DNA of 64,000 bases, from assembly GCA_023376005.1 (NCBI GenBank), contig CM042139.1, positions 143,525,664 through 143,589,663 on the forward strand, written 5' to 3'. Positions 11,244 to 22,488 of the stretch are shown piece by piece (position 1 is the first letter of the stretch; every line of letters begins with the position of its first letter). The stretch is from Doryteuthis pealeii (Eukaryota; Mollusca; Cephalopoda; Myopsida; Loliginidae). The notes below the pieces were generated by a model that saw only the letters and a program-made list of their open reading frames with translations, searched no databases and was not told the DNA's origin. Made by a program: the position numbers and the translations under genes.

Positions 11244-11446
11244 AGGCTCCTATGACAGTAGAGCATCCGCCTCAGAACCACAAATTTCTGGGTTCTATAC
11301 TGGCCTTTGCCAACTCAACACAGCTTGGATCTGCACAGTAAATAGACATGCTAATGATAGATGCAAAACAATCTCCATGGTTTCACACTAGTGAAAAGGG
11401 GACACACTCCCTCCCTGTCCAGCTGATACCGACCAAATAGGCCAAA
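11244..11446 (+). mobile_element. SINE family C, diverged
   Basis: 'gtagagcatccgcctcagaa', GGTTCTATACTGG (B-box position), 'gaaaaggggacacactccct' and 'gtccagctgatacc' are recognisable. The start of the A box is lost. Confidence 0.65.
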
Positions 11447-11466
11447 TCCACATACTTTACTTACTG

Positions 11467-11960
11467 TTACTCTAAGTGCCACACAAATTTACAGCTTCCT
11501 ATTACAAGAAGTTGCCAATATTTCAATTTGTTTTCAATGTGTAATGTGTAATGACATGGCCGCCTCCTACCATCAGTGAACCTGATGCCCACATGTGTGA
11601 CTGACAACAAAGGGTAAATCATGAAAGCATTTGTGTTAGGTGTCATATAGAAGAGTTGGCGGATTTTTAAAAGTGTCACTGGCAGAGTGACAAGAAACAA
11701 CCTAAATTTTGGGAGATACCCTAAGACCATCTCACTCCCACTGTGGAAAGGTTAAAATTTGTCAAACAACAGATCTTTCTTTCATTGACTTGAGAATACT
11801 GCTTCACATCTTCCTGTTTTTGACAACAATTCAGAGGGAAGTTGCAACATCATTAAAAAAGTGAGTGGGATTTTTCTGTGACCACTTTTTCCTCTTCCTG
11901 ATGTGAACTCTTCATTTTGTCTTTTTCAATTTTTTCAAGACCCTGCAATGCCACACATGA
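11467..11960 (-). repeat. Unclassified repeat family F
   Basis: Shares several blocks with 57,925-58,440: on the minus strand 'gttcacatcaggaagagg', 'aaaagtggtcacagaaaa', 'ttgttgtcagtcacac' and 'ggttcactgatggtagg'. An 87-codon frame (11,467-11,730) covers part of it but has no recognised domain. Element class unknown. Confidence 0.5.
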
Positions 11961-12697
11961 TGCCAGTAACAAATTTAATGTAGATCTTATATACAGTGGT
12001 ACGTTGTATTATTAGTTTTTGACACCCTCTCCTGAAGTTGAAATCTCAGAAGACTTAGAGAATTTTCAGGGTAAATTCTTTCAGCCATCCCCCTGTAAAA
12101 TTTCCTTCCATACATCTATGCATACTACTGTTATATGTCTTATCCAAAATATTTCTCAAGAGATTTATTGTAAGTAAATTGAATAATTAGTTTAACAATT
12201 CTTTTTTTTTTTTTTTACAAAATACCATTTTCATAAATAAGTTCAATAAAACTGTATATTCATCTTCTCACCACAAAACAAATTGCTTCTGAGCTAGTGA
12301 AATGTTGCTATCCCTGTGGGAATGACTTTTGTCACTTTCCTATTCACCAGCCATCCACCCAACAAACTATTCTATATCTTTCTCCCTTTCTACACAAACT
12401 GCTCTGTGCCCAAATAGTTTGAAGTATTAGATTTCAATTATTTGTATCCTTGCCAGAGTTAATTAGCCTCACTCTGATATTATACTACAAGAGAAGATAG
12501 TCCCTAGCCTCATCTGTAAATATTTCAAAGACATAGACACAAAGACAGTCCCAATGCTTTATCTCATAATGCTATACTTTTAACATTTCTAAAGAAAAAA
12601 GTATCAGGAATTTTATTTAAAAACTTAAAGAATAATATATAATGTAATTTTGGTTAAACTTCACAACAAATCATCCTCAATTGGTCACTGGGGATTC
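11961..12697. other. Unassigned stretch
   Basis: AT-rich with a T run at 12,204-12,218. No gene or repeat recognised. Confidence 0.5.
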
Positions 12698-12926
12698 TGT
12701 GTGGTATAATGTCTATGAAACTGGACTGTGACATTGTAGTTAGCAAGTTCACACTCCAGTCATACTATTACATTCACTTTCAGACTAATACCCTTGCAAA
12801 AGGCATGAACCCCCTCATCCCCTAGCCATAGGTTAAATAGTATCCCTACTGTTCTTCTACAAGGATGGCTTTGGCATTAAATAAACAATAAAGGTTGATA
12901 TGCCATTAATCAAAGAAATCAAACAT
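12698..12926 (+). mobile_element. SINE family A, full length
   Basis: Head gtggtataatgtc, B box agttcacactccag, 'cttttaacc'-type body replaced by 'ggttaaatagtatccctact', and tail 'ttggcattaaataaacaata', 'atgccattaatcaaagaaat'. A good representative of family A. Confidence 0.8.
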
Positions 12927-13099
12927 GTGTTCATTTTTATCCTATGTGACACTTTAAATTCTTCTGTCACCGGGTGCAATAATGCATATGCATATAGGTG
13001 CAAGCAAGTCCATATGAGTATATAGGTATAGTGTATATGTATATGCATTTAGTTGGTTGCATATATTTATGTATGAACATGGATGTGTGTATATTTAAA

Positions 13100-13316
13100 G
13101 TGGACAGATTTGCCAATTGTTGGTATCAGCTGGACAGCGAGGGAGTCTATCCCCTTTTTGCTAATGCTAGACCAGCGAGATTGTTTTTGGGTCTGAGGTG
13201 GAGCGCCACACATACCATCAGTTCCACACTTTACAACACAGTTGGCAAGGGCTAGTATCGTACCCAAAACTTTGTGGTTCCAAGGCGGGTACTTTACTGA
13301 CTGAGCTAAACCACCC
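13100..13316 (-). mobile_element. SINE family C, full length
   Basis: On the minus strand it begins GGGGTGGTTTAGCTCAGTCAG with B box GGTACGATACTAGCCC and runs to ATCAGCTGGACAGCGAGGGA (plus-strand reading) at the 3' end. One of the best-preserved family C copies. Confidence 0.85.
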
Positions 13317-13947
13317 CTGTGTGTTTAGTATCAAAGGGATAGCTAAACAAGTTAGGGAGGTCAGCAGATTTTAATAGATGATAAAATTGAAAGAGAAGGA
13401 CTTCTCGATGGGGATGAAAGGGTTAGTTTTTTAATGTCTCTTATAAACTTAAGTCTTCAGTGCAAGTTTAGTCTGAGATCAGTTGACAAGGGTACTTTAG
13501 TTTTGGTGGGGATTATGCAGGAAAAAGAATTTTCTTTTAAGGAAACCTGGATCATTTATATTCAAAGAAGCAATCAGGAGATGAAGAGATGAGTTACAGC
13601 CCAGAGCAGTGACACCCGAGTAAGCTATTGGACTGGGCCCCTCCCATCCCACCATAGTTGATCACAAGAAGAACATAGCAGAGTTTGGAACTGGACATAA
13701 GACAGAATGGAAATAGGAAACTGACCAAGTATCCATCAAGTGAGGAATCAACACCCAACTCCATACTGCAAAGTGTTAACCCTGCAGGGAATAATGGTGT
13801 TTATACGTTTTCCAAGGGTTTTTAATGCAAAATTAATTATAATTGCACAACTGGAGTTCAAACTTGCTTACAATGTTGCAATTCAGTTTATTATGTGAAT
13901 TCCCTAGAAAACTAATATAATGTAATCCAAATCAATCCAATGCAGAA
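13317..13947. other. Unassigned stretch with a partial SINE
   Basis: Contains a reverse family A fragment at about 13,795-13,893 (ggagttcaaacttgcttac). A segment at about 13,685-13,790 recurs in direct orientation at about 14,625-14,735 (catactgcaaagtgt in both), flanking the element at 13,948. Otherwise nothing recognised. Confidence 0.5.
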
Positions 13948-14442
13948 TGCATATTGCATAAATGCATCTTGGCCTCCTGCCTTAAAAAACGCTAAGCAAT
14001 GCCTGCTGAAAACCCGACTCATGCTACTTATTAATGCGATATGAAAGTTTTTTTTGCCTCCCCACCAAGCCTTTTCTTGACAAGTAAATGTAATATTTTA
14101 ACTCCCCCTCCTCTTTAAAATATTTTTTTTTTAGTGACAAATAATTTTTTTTTTCTGTTTGAAGGCATTAAAAGTAAGTCACCCCCAGTTTTTTTATTGT
14201 CAAGTAAATATTTTACTCAGTTGTATTTATTTAAACATTCATGACAGTTGTTTTTAATTAAAATAAAAGGAAAATACAAAAAAAAAAAGATATCTTTTTA
14301 ATTAAAAATGACGTGACTTTTTTTTTTTTAATTAAAATAAAAAGAATATCTAAATATTCTAAGTAGCATGGGTCGGATTTTCAGCAGGCACCACTTAGAG
14401 ATTTATAGGACAGGAGGACAGGACACGTTTATGCAATATGCA
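13948..14442. mobile_element. DNA-element-like repeat with about 85-bp inverted ends
   Basis: 13,948-14,033 and 14,360-14,442 are inverted copies sharing tgcatattgcataaa, 'tgcctgctgaaaa' and 'catgctactta'. The interior is AT-rich with several A and T runs and no frame. No target-site duplication was identified, so the superfamily is undetermined. Confidence 0.7.
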
Positions 14443-15166
14443 CCCAATACAGGAAATAAACAATGTTGTTGAGACCTTGATGTAGCTTACCATGTTTACT
14501 TAAATATTCCAAACATGCCCAAAGAAAGGCTTTTAGTTAAAATAATTAAGTTTTTACCTAACTTTTACTATTTATAATATTTGTATATATCATATACCCA
14601 TGTGATATAAATAGTAAATAATATTGGAGCTGGTCATTAGACAGAAACTGACTAAATATTTGTCTGTCCTCCATAGATAGTGAGAAATCAACACTTAGTA
14701 CATACTGCAAAGTGTCATACCAAGACGAGAAATTGTCATCAGTAATGACAGCTAAAAGTGTGTATTCAGAAATTCAATTTTGTTTTATTATTTTCTTATG
14801 CTACATAATTATCTTTTGAGTTTTAATAAAATAACTTTAAAATTTTTAAATCACTTTTTTCAAGTATTGAAATTTTATTTTTTCATATGTTCTTCAGGAT
14901 TTGATCTGTCTAGAAATGTAAAAATTAGGGAATGGATTTTTTCTTTTCTTCAAATGACCAATGGTCAACTCCCTATATTCTGAATTGATAAAAAAACTTT
15001 TTTTTCAAGTTTTTTTAAATAAAATAATCTAATTATTATAAAATTAAGTCATTGATTAATAAACTAGTGAAAATTTCATTTAAATTGTACAACTTCATCA
15101 TTTTTGGTAATAGTTTAAAAGATTTTTAAATAAAAAAAATTTATCACCTTTCCTTATGGAGTTCGC

Positions 15167-15170
<4 letters not shown>
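14443..15170. other. AT-rich stretch, nothing recognised
   Basis: Apart from the direct repeat noted at 14,625-14,735, only AT-rich sequence and short frames. Confidence 0.5.
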
Positions 15171-15202
<32 letters not shown>

Positions 15203-15225
15203 GTGTGTGTGTGTGTGTGTGTGTA
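15171..15225. repeat. AT/GT microsatellite
   Basis: About 14 AT units then about 12 GT units. The mirror is at 32,008-32,062. Confidence 0.95.
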
Positions 15226-17204
15226 TATCAGTGTGTGTTTTGACCAAACCCAATGGCTGATAGATCTCCTTTTGGAAACAATCATGTGGGGAGAAACATT
15301 GACTAGATGGCAAAACTGGGTAGGCCATGATGATACCCACCAAACTAATACATTACCGTAATACCCTGAATTATGAGTTTAAATCGTTCTCCTCATAACT
15401 CAATTTTCTTGTATATCAAATCGATTTACCCCATTGAAATAAACTGAAATGCCATTAAACTATTCCAAATTTTTTTAAATAGGAAAAATAGTATGGTATT
15501 CACACTTGATTCACAGACCATTCTCACTGGGCACCCCATACTTCTGGCCTTGTGCCACATCTAAGATAAGCTTAGTAAATAATTATACCAACAGATAGTC
15601 TAACAGAGACAGTAGTCTAGATGCCTAGATAGTAGATTAGATAGCTAGCTGTCCAGACAGTAATTAGTCAGTGTTAATTCTTAACAATTTTTGATCAACA
15701 ATTTTTGGCAAAACACAAGATTGTACAGATGCAGCACCCTTCATAGTCATATAATCCTTAGTTACGTGCAATCTTTTCTTGTTTCCTAAACTGAAAATCT
15801 CAAGAGTTAGATTGAGAAACTGGAGAAATAATAAGAAATACAACTGTACACTTTTATGTTAAAGGACATGTATCAGAGGTGCTTTGACCAATAGAAAACT
15901 TGCTGGAATGAGTATTTTAAATGCTAGTGGGTTTATTTTAAAGAAAATTAATGTTTCATTTGTAGTTCTTTTCTGTCTCAATAAATACAGGTTCAGTTTC
16001 ATATTTTTAAAAATATACAGTATACATATGCTTTAAAGTGGTTAACTTGTGTAAATTCACAAATTCAATTCAAAATTTTGTTTCCTTAAAAATAAAAATT
16101 TCCTTAAAATGTTTTTAAAAATAACTCTTGTGCAGAAAGATTTATCTATGTATTTGAGTAACTAATATATAATGAAGCAACCCTAATCTTTAGCCTAAAG
16201 AATGTGTTTTACTTTTGGCTATGCTAGCCTACAAAAATATTTCTTCAACATCCAGTGACAAAGAGAAAACATTCAAATATTTATTTGTACTTTCAAAACT
16301 ACTGTAATTTGGTTTGGATTCTTTGTTTAATGACATATAAACCTTTGTGGGTTATTTAATGCCAAAGCAAATGACCTAAACATACAAAAACTGCCACAGC
16401 ACCTACAAAATGTATTGATTGAAATAACGATTATGTAGAAAAATAGATAGATGTTCAAACTTTTAAAATGATGCAAAGAACATTAACAATAAACTATAAA
16501 CGTTTCTGTGATTTCTAAATATTTTGGAGACCTCACCTTTGGGAATAACCTCGTAAAATGTGTATTAAGAAATATTATCAAAAGTAGAGATGAGAATATA
16601 CAATGAATAAAGAGGAAGAGTATGTATTTAACCACCTACTATGGGCATGACGTGACACAAGGTCAATTTTTGTGAGCATTATTGACTCTAAATAATCTGA
16701 TACTGAGAAGTTGGATAATGAAATGACAAAAATACAAGGAACATGCATTTAGCATTGAAAAAATAAATTAAATGAATGATTATTTCTATGATTTTATATG
16801 AAGGTATAAACCAACAATCTGCAAATCCTATCTTTTGTATTTTCTTTTTCTTTCTACATGTCTACATTCAGAGACCCATCCCACCCTTTTTTTTTTGTTA
16901 CTGATGATTGACTAATACTCCTATATACAACTGACACTTTGCCTTTTATCCTGCTCAGATGCTTTCTGATCAAACAGTTGTATTTGTGCAGAGATGCTAA
17001 ACCTATACATCCAAATCAGAGACGTGTATTCTGGAAAGAAAATTTTTAAACAGTGATGAGGTTTTGTTTTTGTATGGCTTCCAAAGTCTAGTCTTAATTT
17101 GGTCTTCAAAGCAGGGAGCCTAATGATTACTCTTACACAGTTTGAATGCCTTTAACATATATCTCTAGCTGTGTCAGCAGGGCTTAGAATATGCTGAATG
17201 AGTC
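15226..17204. other. Mostly unassigned, with two SINE fragments
   Basis: 16,308-16,378 is a reverse family A tail (gtgggttatttaatgccaaa). 16,642-16,690 is a reverse family B tail (gacacaaggtcaattttt). The rest shows no gene. Confidence 0.5.
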
Positions 17205-17720
17205 CCCTGCAAAAGGGTAACTATAAAAAAAGGGGTGTACTGGGTATAGCACTAAACTACAGCTTACGGTGAGGCCCTAGTTCTGGAGATCTAGGGAGTG
17301 TGGAGTATGGTACACAGTTATATATCAAATATTTCTATTCAATAAAAATAATTTGGATACAGTTATATCGTTTCAGCTATTATAATACCAATAATTTATT
17401 CACAATTATAGAGTTTATTTAATAATAATAATAATCTGTGAGCCCACAGTTATATGGTTTTAAAGAACTAATAATAATCCTTAATAAACAATTATAGCTT
17501 CAAATAACTTTTCTTAATAGAAAGCATTTACAGTTATATGGTATCAAGTATCCCTATCTAATACTAATAATTTTCAAACAGATCTATTTGACCCAGAGAT
17601 GGGTCCCTAACAGGAGTCTCACCATCAGATACAGTTTAGTTTCATACTAAGGACACACCTTTTGGGGAGTTCTTACACCTTTGTAGGGGATATAGTTGGT
17701 GTATTTTAAGCCCAACCATG
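17205..17720. repeat. Repeat family G with inverted ends
   Basis: The left end (about 17,226-17,285, ggggtgtactgggtatagca) is an imperfect inverted copy of the right end (about 17,590-17,670). Between them are loose subrepeats of the form acagttatatggt followed by taatactaataat. Related sequence occurs at 19,747-19,960 and 57,115-57,310. Class unknown. Confidence 0.5.
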
Positions 17721-17744
17721 GCAGAGACTATTTAAATGTTATAT

Positions 17745-18235
17745 TTACCAACCCCTCCATGCAAGTAGGACATGACACAGGGTCAATTTCTTAAGGGAGT
17801 TTGTATTCAGTTTTCCTTCCAGGTTTCCTAACCAGGGTTAATAAGCCCAGTCTGCCCTACTTATTTACCCACAGCTTAAACGAAATAGTTAGAGGGTAAT
17901 AAAAAATATTTGAAATCCAAACAGACATGACCAGTTAGTATTATTTGGATTATTCGGACTAATGTTCTCATCTTCATTGTTATCTATACAAAGTTTCATC
18001 CAATGTGCCCTCCGGCAAGAAGGTTCTCGATTATGTAAGAAAAGTTCCTGGGTCCAACAATAAATACCTGAAGAAGGTCAGAGGGCACATGTCGCCAAAT
18101 CATTGTACAGATAACAATAAAAGATGAGGACAATAATCCAAATAATCCAAATATACTAATTATCAGCCTCATCTCAAAAATTCAGAAAAATAGATATGAC
18201 CAGGGTTTGAATTCATCTCACCATGTCCATATTTG
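17745..18235 (-). mobile_element. SINE family B, split by the fold-back retroposon
   Basis: The tail half (17,745-17,934) and head half (18,192-18,235) belong to one reverse family B SINE. The break repeats AGAYATGACCAG on both sides. Confidence 0.75.
17935..18191 (+). mobile_element. Fold-back retroposon, copy 2
   Basis: 257-bp insert flanked by AGACATGACCAG (17,923-17,934) and AGATATGACCAG (18,192-18,203). The ends are inverted repeats around 'attattcggactaatgt'. CTGAAGA occurs at 18,068 but the downstream GAAA is changed to CCAAAT (18,095-18,100), so the hammerhead-like core is damaged here. The right end is A-rich. Relative to the A-rich end, the interior lies in the opposite orientation to copy 1 at 3,860. 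Confidence 0.65.
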
Positions 18236-18764
18236 AATGTTATATAAATAAAGTTGAAATGTTTGTAATCACAAATAATTTGTTCATTCCTTTTGGGGAA
18301 TTGATAGAAAGTTTGTTTATAACATTTTCTGACTGAATTGTAAACAAATGATTGTAATTTCAGGTTCCTCTTGGTGTAATTCGTGTTTCTGGTAAGATAG
18401 AAATGTTTAGGCAACAATGAGAACACGTTTTGAAGTCATATATGTATGGGTTTTATTGATTAATTTTGTTTTCTTTCTTTTAATTCAATGTTTTTGCCTT
18501 TTGTAATTAGGTGTGATATCTATATCCTTTCTCGCAGTGTTTTCTCTTTTTACCCTAAGGTTATAACACGTTTAACTAAGATTTTAAATAAGACGAAAAT
18601 AAATATCTCTAATTTCATTACCTATCTTGCTTTAGATGTTCTGCACCCAATAGCAATCTGCTGAGCTGCTCCCCAGGCCATCGTCTTCTTTTTTTTCTTT
18701 TTTTGTTCTTTTCAAGGGGGATAACACCTTATAATCAGTTTGACGTATTATGAGAATTTTTCAG
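18236..18764. other. Unassigned stretch
   Basis: An 85-codon minus-strand frame (18,169-18,426) overlaps the SINE end and has no recognised domain. T-rich tracts near 18,690. Nothing else. Confidence 0.4.
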
Positions 18765-18905
18765 AGGTGCACTTAGCACAATGGATATCATCATAAGAAA
18801 TGGAATTGTTGAACCAAGTTCAAGTGTTGCCCTTCAGCATGTATGCTTAGGATCAGAGTGTAGTATCTGTGTCTATGAAAAATCCCAAGATTATTTTTAA
18901 AACTA
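18765..18905 (+). mobile_element. Possible tRNA-headed SINE fragment
   Basis: 'cttagcacaatggatatc' resembles an A box and 'aagttcaagtgttgcc' a B box at tRNA-like spacing. Only one independent copy is visible, so this is tentative. Confidence 0.35.
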
Positions 18906-19007
18906 TCATCATCATCATCATCAGGTTACTCTGATAGCATGGATATCCATGTCTCTCTCTCTCTCACACATCAACTGTTGCTATCATCCTCCACATAGCA
19001 TCCAGGT
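18906..19007 (-). mobile_element. RTE-type LINE 3' tip with GAT tail
   Basis: An ATC repeat followed by 'aggttactctgatagcatgg' and 'ccacatagcatccagg' matches the last part of the LINE tail at 10,724, more diverged. Confidence 0.5.
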
Positions 19008-19075
19008 TTAGTTTGGTTTAGTTTATTTGTTTAATAGCATATCAACTCCTTATGGGGTATTTAATGCCAAAATTT
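19008..19075 (-). mobile_element. SINE family A, 3' fragment
   Basis: 'ttgtttaatagcatatcaac' and 'ggtatttaatgccaaa' mark the reverse family A tail. Confidence 0.5.
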
Positions 19076-19145
19076 TATTAATTTGTAAATATTTGATTGT
19101 AGTAATAATAAAGTGAGAATTCGTCAAAGCTATAGTGTGTCAGTG

Positions 19146-19372
19146 TGGACTTTTCAGGGTTTTTCTTCTCCTAGACTGGTTACCATACCAAGATTAAAGA
19201 GCTCAGTCTGCCCTACTAAATTACTCATAGCTGGAGGGAAATAGTTGGATTATACCTTTCCAAGGGTATAAGTGCCATGTGAAATACAAACAGCCTCATT
19301 CAGGATTTGAACTCAGCTCACCTGTCCATTTCCTACAACGATAACCATTACACACACATGCCTCCTTTGGTG
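19146..19372 (-). mobile_element. SINE family B, near full length
   Basis: Reverse family B from 'tttcttctcctagactgg' to the head 'gataaccattacacac', with B box 'ggatttgaactcag'. The 3' tail is missing. Confidence 0.75.
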
Positions 19373-19517
19373 ATTTACTATACAAACTAGAAATCTATAC
19401 AGACTTATTTGTTTAAAGCAAAAATGTGATTTCTTTGTATTTAGCTTAAGTAACACATTTCCTACCCATGTAGGGTCTCATCTAGGGCTCAAATAGATAT
19501 GTTTGAAAATTATTTGT

Positions 19518-19746
19518 ATTGGGTTTGGTTTCTTTTGTTTAATGTATATCAACCTTCATGGGTTATTTAATATAGCCATCCTTGTAAAATAACTATAGTG
19601 GTACTTCTTAACCATAGCTAGAGGGATGAGAGAGTTCATACCATTCCCAAAGATATTAGTCTGAAAGTAAATATAATAATGTGACTCGAGTTTGAACTCA
19701 CTTACTATGATGTCACAGTCCAGCACATTATCCACTATGCCACATG
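19518..19746 (-). mobile_element. SINE family A, full length
   Basis: Reverse copy with intact A box (on the minus strand TGGCATAGTGGATAATGTGC) and B box GAGTTCAAACTCGAG. The best-preserved family A head in the window. Confidence 0.8.
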
Positions 19747-19960
19747 TTTCTTTCTATTTGTATTAGATAGGAATACTTGAAACTATATAATGGTATGGCA
19801 AATTTATCTTAAGAATAGTTATTTGAAGTTATAATTGTTTGCAAAGGATTATTATTAGTAGTAGTTTACTTGACACCATATAATTAGTGTATGTGGGAAG
19901 TAAGTTTTGTTATTCTATTTAAGCCTATGTCCTATTATGTGGAATATTGTTGGTTTTAGA
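19747..19960. repeat. Repeat family G fragment
   Basis: 'tattagataggaatacttga', 'gaagttataattgtttgcaa' and 'gacaccatataattag' are inverted relatives of the interior of 17,205-17,720. Confidence 0.45.
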
Positions 19961-20002
19961 AAGTTCCAAGTGCTAAATCAGTAAATTTTAGTAAAGTTTA
20001 CA

Positions 20003-20246
20003 ATGGTTTAACTCAGTTGGTAGAGCATTTACCTAAGAATCACAAGGTTCCAGGTTTGATACCAGTCCCCACTAACTTAGCACAACAGTAGCACAGCTTG
20101 GGTAATCTGATCTGTGCAGCAAAGCATCTTGGAGTAGATGGTAGGTGTGGTGCTCTATCTCAGCAAAAACAATCTCCCTGTTCTATCAATATTGGAAAGG
20201 TGGATAGACTCCCTCACTATTCGGTTGATACTGATAATAGGCCACT
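20003..20246 (+). mobile_element. SINE family C, full length
   Basis: A box ATGGTTTAACTCAGTTGG, B box GGTTTGATACCAGTCCCC, body 'agcttgggtaatctgatct' and 3' part 'ggtggatagactccctcac'. Confidence 0.85.
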
Positions 20247-20371
20247 ATGAAGACTTTACTACAATGAATATCAGATTTTATAATGTAGGATTATAGACAA
20301 GAAATGATGTATATGTGTGAAATAGTTTATATGATAAGCTTGTGTATTGAATTAAACAGTAGAAAAATGGG

Positions 20372-20612
20372 ACCATATGACCTTTAGGAACCCTTTTTGA
20401 TTTCGATTCAGAAGGACTGTTTTTTCATTTACACCATCAATATCCAGTTGTTTGTTAACAGACGATTTTTAGAGGTTTTTTTAAATTATAAACTAACCCC
20501 TAACCCGAACCCTAACCCCTAACCTCTAACAAACAACCGGATATTGACGGTGTAAATGAAAAACATGTCTTCTGAATCGAGATAAAAAAGGGGTGCCTAA
20601 AGGTCATATGGT
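20372..20612. repeat. Palindromic element with telomere-like loop
   Basis: Arms 20,372-20,468 and 20,516-20,612 are inverted copies of each other (accatatgaccttta at the tips, caatatccagttgtttgtta near the loop). The loop contains 20,493-20,530, a short array of CTAACCC-like units, i.e. the TTAGGG animal telomere motif with variants. No coding capacity. Seen once per arm of the giant inverted repeat. Confidence 0.75.
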
Positions 20613-20635
20613 CTGAAAAATGCATTACAGCAATC

Positions 20636-20990
20636 ACATCGTCATCATCATGTTGCACTGACAATCTGGATTCACATGACTCTCTCTCACCACCTGTCCC
20701 TATCGGTCATCACTCTGGGCAAGTCTTATTCACAACATCCAGCATCCATACAGAGGTGATCAATTTAAGTCTTTGCTAGTCAGCTCACTTTGATATGTCT
20801 ATGTGTAGGTCTTCACAGGAGAATGTCACTTTGTGAGTTCATCCTTGCTTCTCCAGCAGTGTCCAGTATGTCTTGTTTGTTTTACTTGGATGCTTTGTGT
20901 AATAGGAGGTAGTGGCGAGTCAAGATGCTTTTTGTGGGCTCCAGCTTCCAGGATTTATGTGTAATAGTTTATATGATAATTTTTGTGTCA
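20636..20990 (-). mobile_element. RTE-type LINE 3' end, degenerate
   Basis: Shares with 9,760 and 10,724 the order 'catcatcatgttgcactgac', 'cacctgtccctatcggtcat', 'catccatacagaggtgatca' and 'cttgtttgttttacttgga'. Frames are broken throughout. Confidence 0.6.
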
Positions 20991-21319
20991 AATTAAATAT
21001 ATAAAGAAAGATGCATTATGGCAATCAGATAAAGAAACAAATAAAAGGCAGCTGGACAAAAATATATTTAATTAGAAATGAACTGATGGAAAGAATTTAC
21101 ATAGAAGATTATAATGTTCACATACAGGTTTAATGTATAGACAAGAATAAAACTCATTTATCTATCAGTAATTAAATATTGATCCTGAGACACATTTTTA
21201 ACCTATGATTAGTTGTTTGGTTTAATGGCATATCACTCTTGTGAGTTATTTAATAACAAATCTTGATTTTTATGTATATAGTATTTTATTAATAATTTTC
21301 ATTAACTTCATGTGTATCA
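20991..21319. other. Unassigned, with a small SINE A tail
   Basis: 21,206-21,262 is a reverse family A tail fragment. The rest is AT-rich without features. Confidence 0.5.
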
Positions 21320-21560
21320 AAAGTGGTGGTTGACCTTCAGCCACCATCTTCTAGCACCTATATACCTATAAATAAAAGGGGTGGGTATTTGCCATTAGAG
21401 CAATTTGAAAAATATGGTCAGGACAATCATAAAGTTGCTAGGGCTAGACATCTCCAGTTGATTGATTGATTGGGGCCTCTTGACCACCCGTCTATACCAA
21501 GGGTGAAGTGGAGTGCTGCACTTAGTACTCAGGTCACAGACCGCTGAGCCACCATAATCC
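21320..21560 (-). mobile_element. SINE-like family E
   Basis: On the minus strand the head GGTGGCTCAGCGGTCTGTG gives a perfect pol III A-box match (TGGCTCAGCGG). The body has 'ccccaatcaatcaatcaact' and ends 'ggtggctgaaggtcaaccac'. A noisy second independent copy is at 52,110-52,345. Confidence 0.6.
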
Positions 21561-21794
21561 TATCCTTAGATAGTTGGCATATTCTTCTAGTTAATCATAT
21601 CATGAGTGACCAAAGATTATTACTAGAAGCCTTTGTGTAATTGAGTTAATGGCATATCAACACATCTGGGGCTATGCTATGCAAGAGGTTAGGGAATTGC
21701 ATATATTGTATGTTTATATTTACATTTTTTTGCAGTTAAGAGTTTTTTTAAATATTTGTTTGACAACATATCATATTTTCAAATCGGTCCTTCA

Positions 21795-22191
21795 TATTGC
21801 TTGTGTTGAAAATTGTTGTTTAATGAGAACTAAATCTCTGCATTCTATGGAAAATGTTTAACAGCGTAGGGTGTTTGGCATGCTATAATACTGTCTCTAT
21901 TCCTCTTCTTGATGTGGGTAAGTCTTGTGTGACTAATGTGCAATCTGGATATAGTGACTTGTTCCTTTCTGAAAACTGGTTTCCATTCTCCTAGAATGGA
22001 TTTTATCAAGAATGTATGTTGTCATTCCAGCATTGGTGCCATTTTTGTATAAGAATTTGCTGAGTTTGGGTTTTTAGGTCAGTAATTTTGACTTTGTTGG
22101 GAGCCATATCCAAAGCAGAATTGGCCGCAAAATCAGCTTTTTCAGGATGATCCGGATGTTTTAAGCAACAAGCAATATTTGACAGCCACAT
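21795..22191 (-). pseudogene. LINE RNase H domain fragment (left copy)
   Basis: The minus-strand frame reads HPEKADFAANSALDMAPNKV, KITDLK, KWHQCWNDNIHS. This matches the end of the RNase H domain of I/Jockey-type LINEs (form GNEKADxxAKxAL ... YTDLKxxxxxxxxxKWQxxWD). Traces of RLxISHTRLT and a CxACQ motif follow after frame breaks. The upstream DEDD catalytic residues are not present. It lies beside the LTR at 22,489 but is a separate element. Confidence 0.7.
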
Positions 22192-22488
22192 ATGTTTATT
22201 ATCTTATTTAATTCATATTTAAAATATTAAAAATGTTACCTAGATCAAACTTGGTGGAAATGTAAAGTTACTGTCTCCATTTTATAATGGAGTGATGATG
22301 TGTCATATAGAAATAATCTTTGTATACTTATCTCCTTTTCTGTGCTATGTGGAGAGGCTTGAATTGGTTGCTGGGCCGATGCTGAGTTGGCTGACAATTC
22401 CTTGATGTTTAGAGTCTGAAAGCCAACTTGGGGTGCTAGGGGACAATCTTGCCTTGTGCTATTTATAGTTTTTAGTAATAACACAAGG
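22192..22488. other. Unassigned, between LINE fragment and LTR
   Basis: A 79-codon minus-strand frame (22,245-22,484) has no recognised motif. Mirror at 24,742-25,033. Confidence 0.4.

Noticed and set aside
18169..18426. 85-codon minus-strand frame
   Set aside because: Its end runs into a SINE head and no motif is recognisable.
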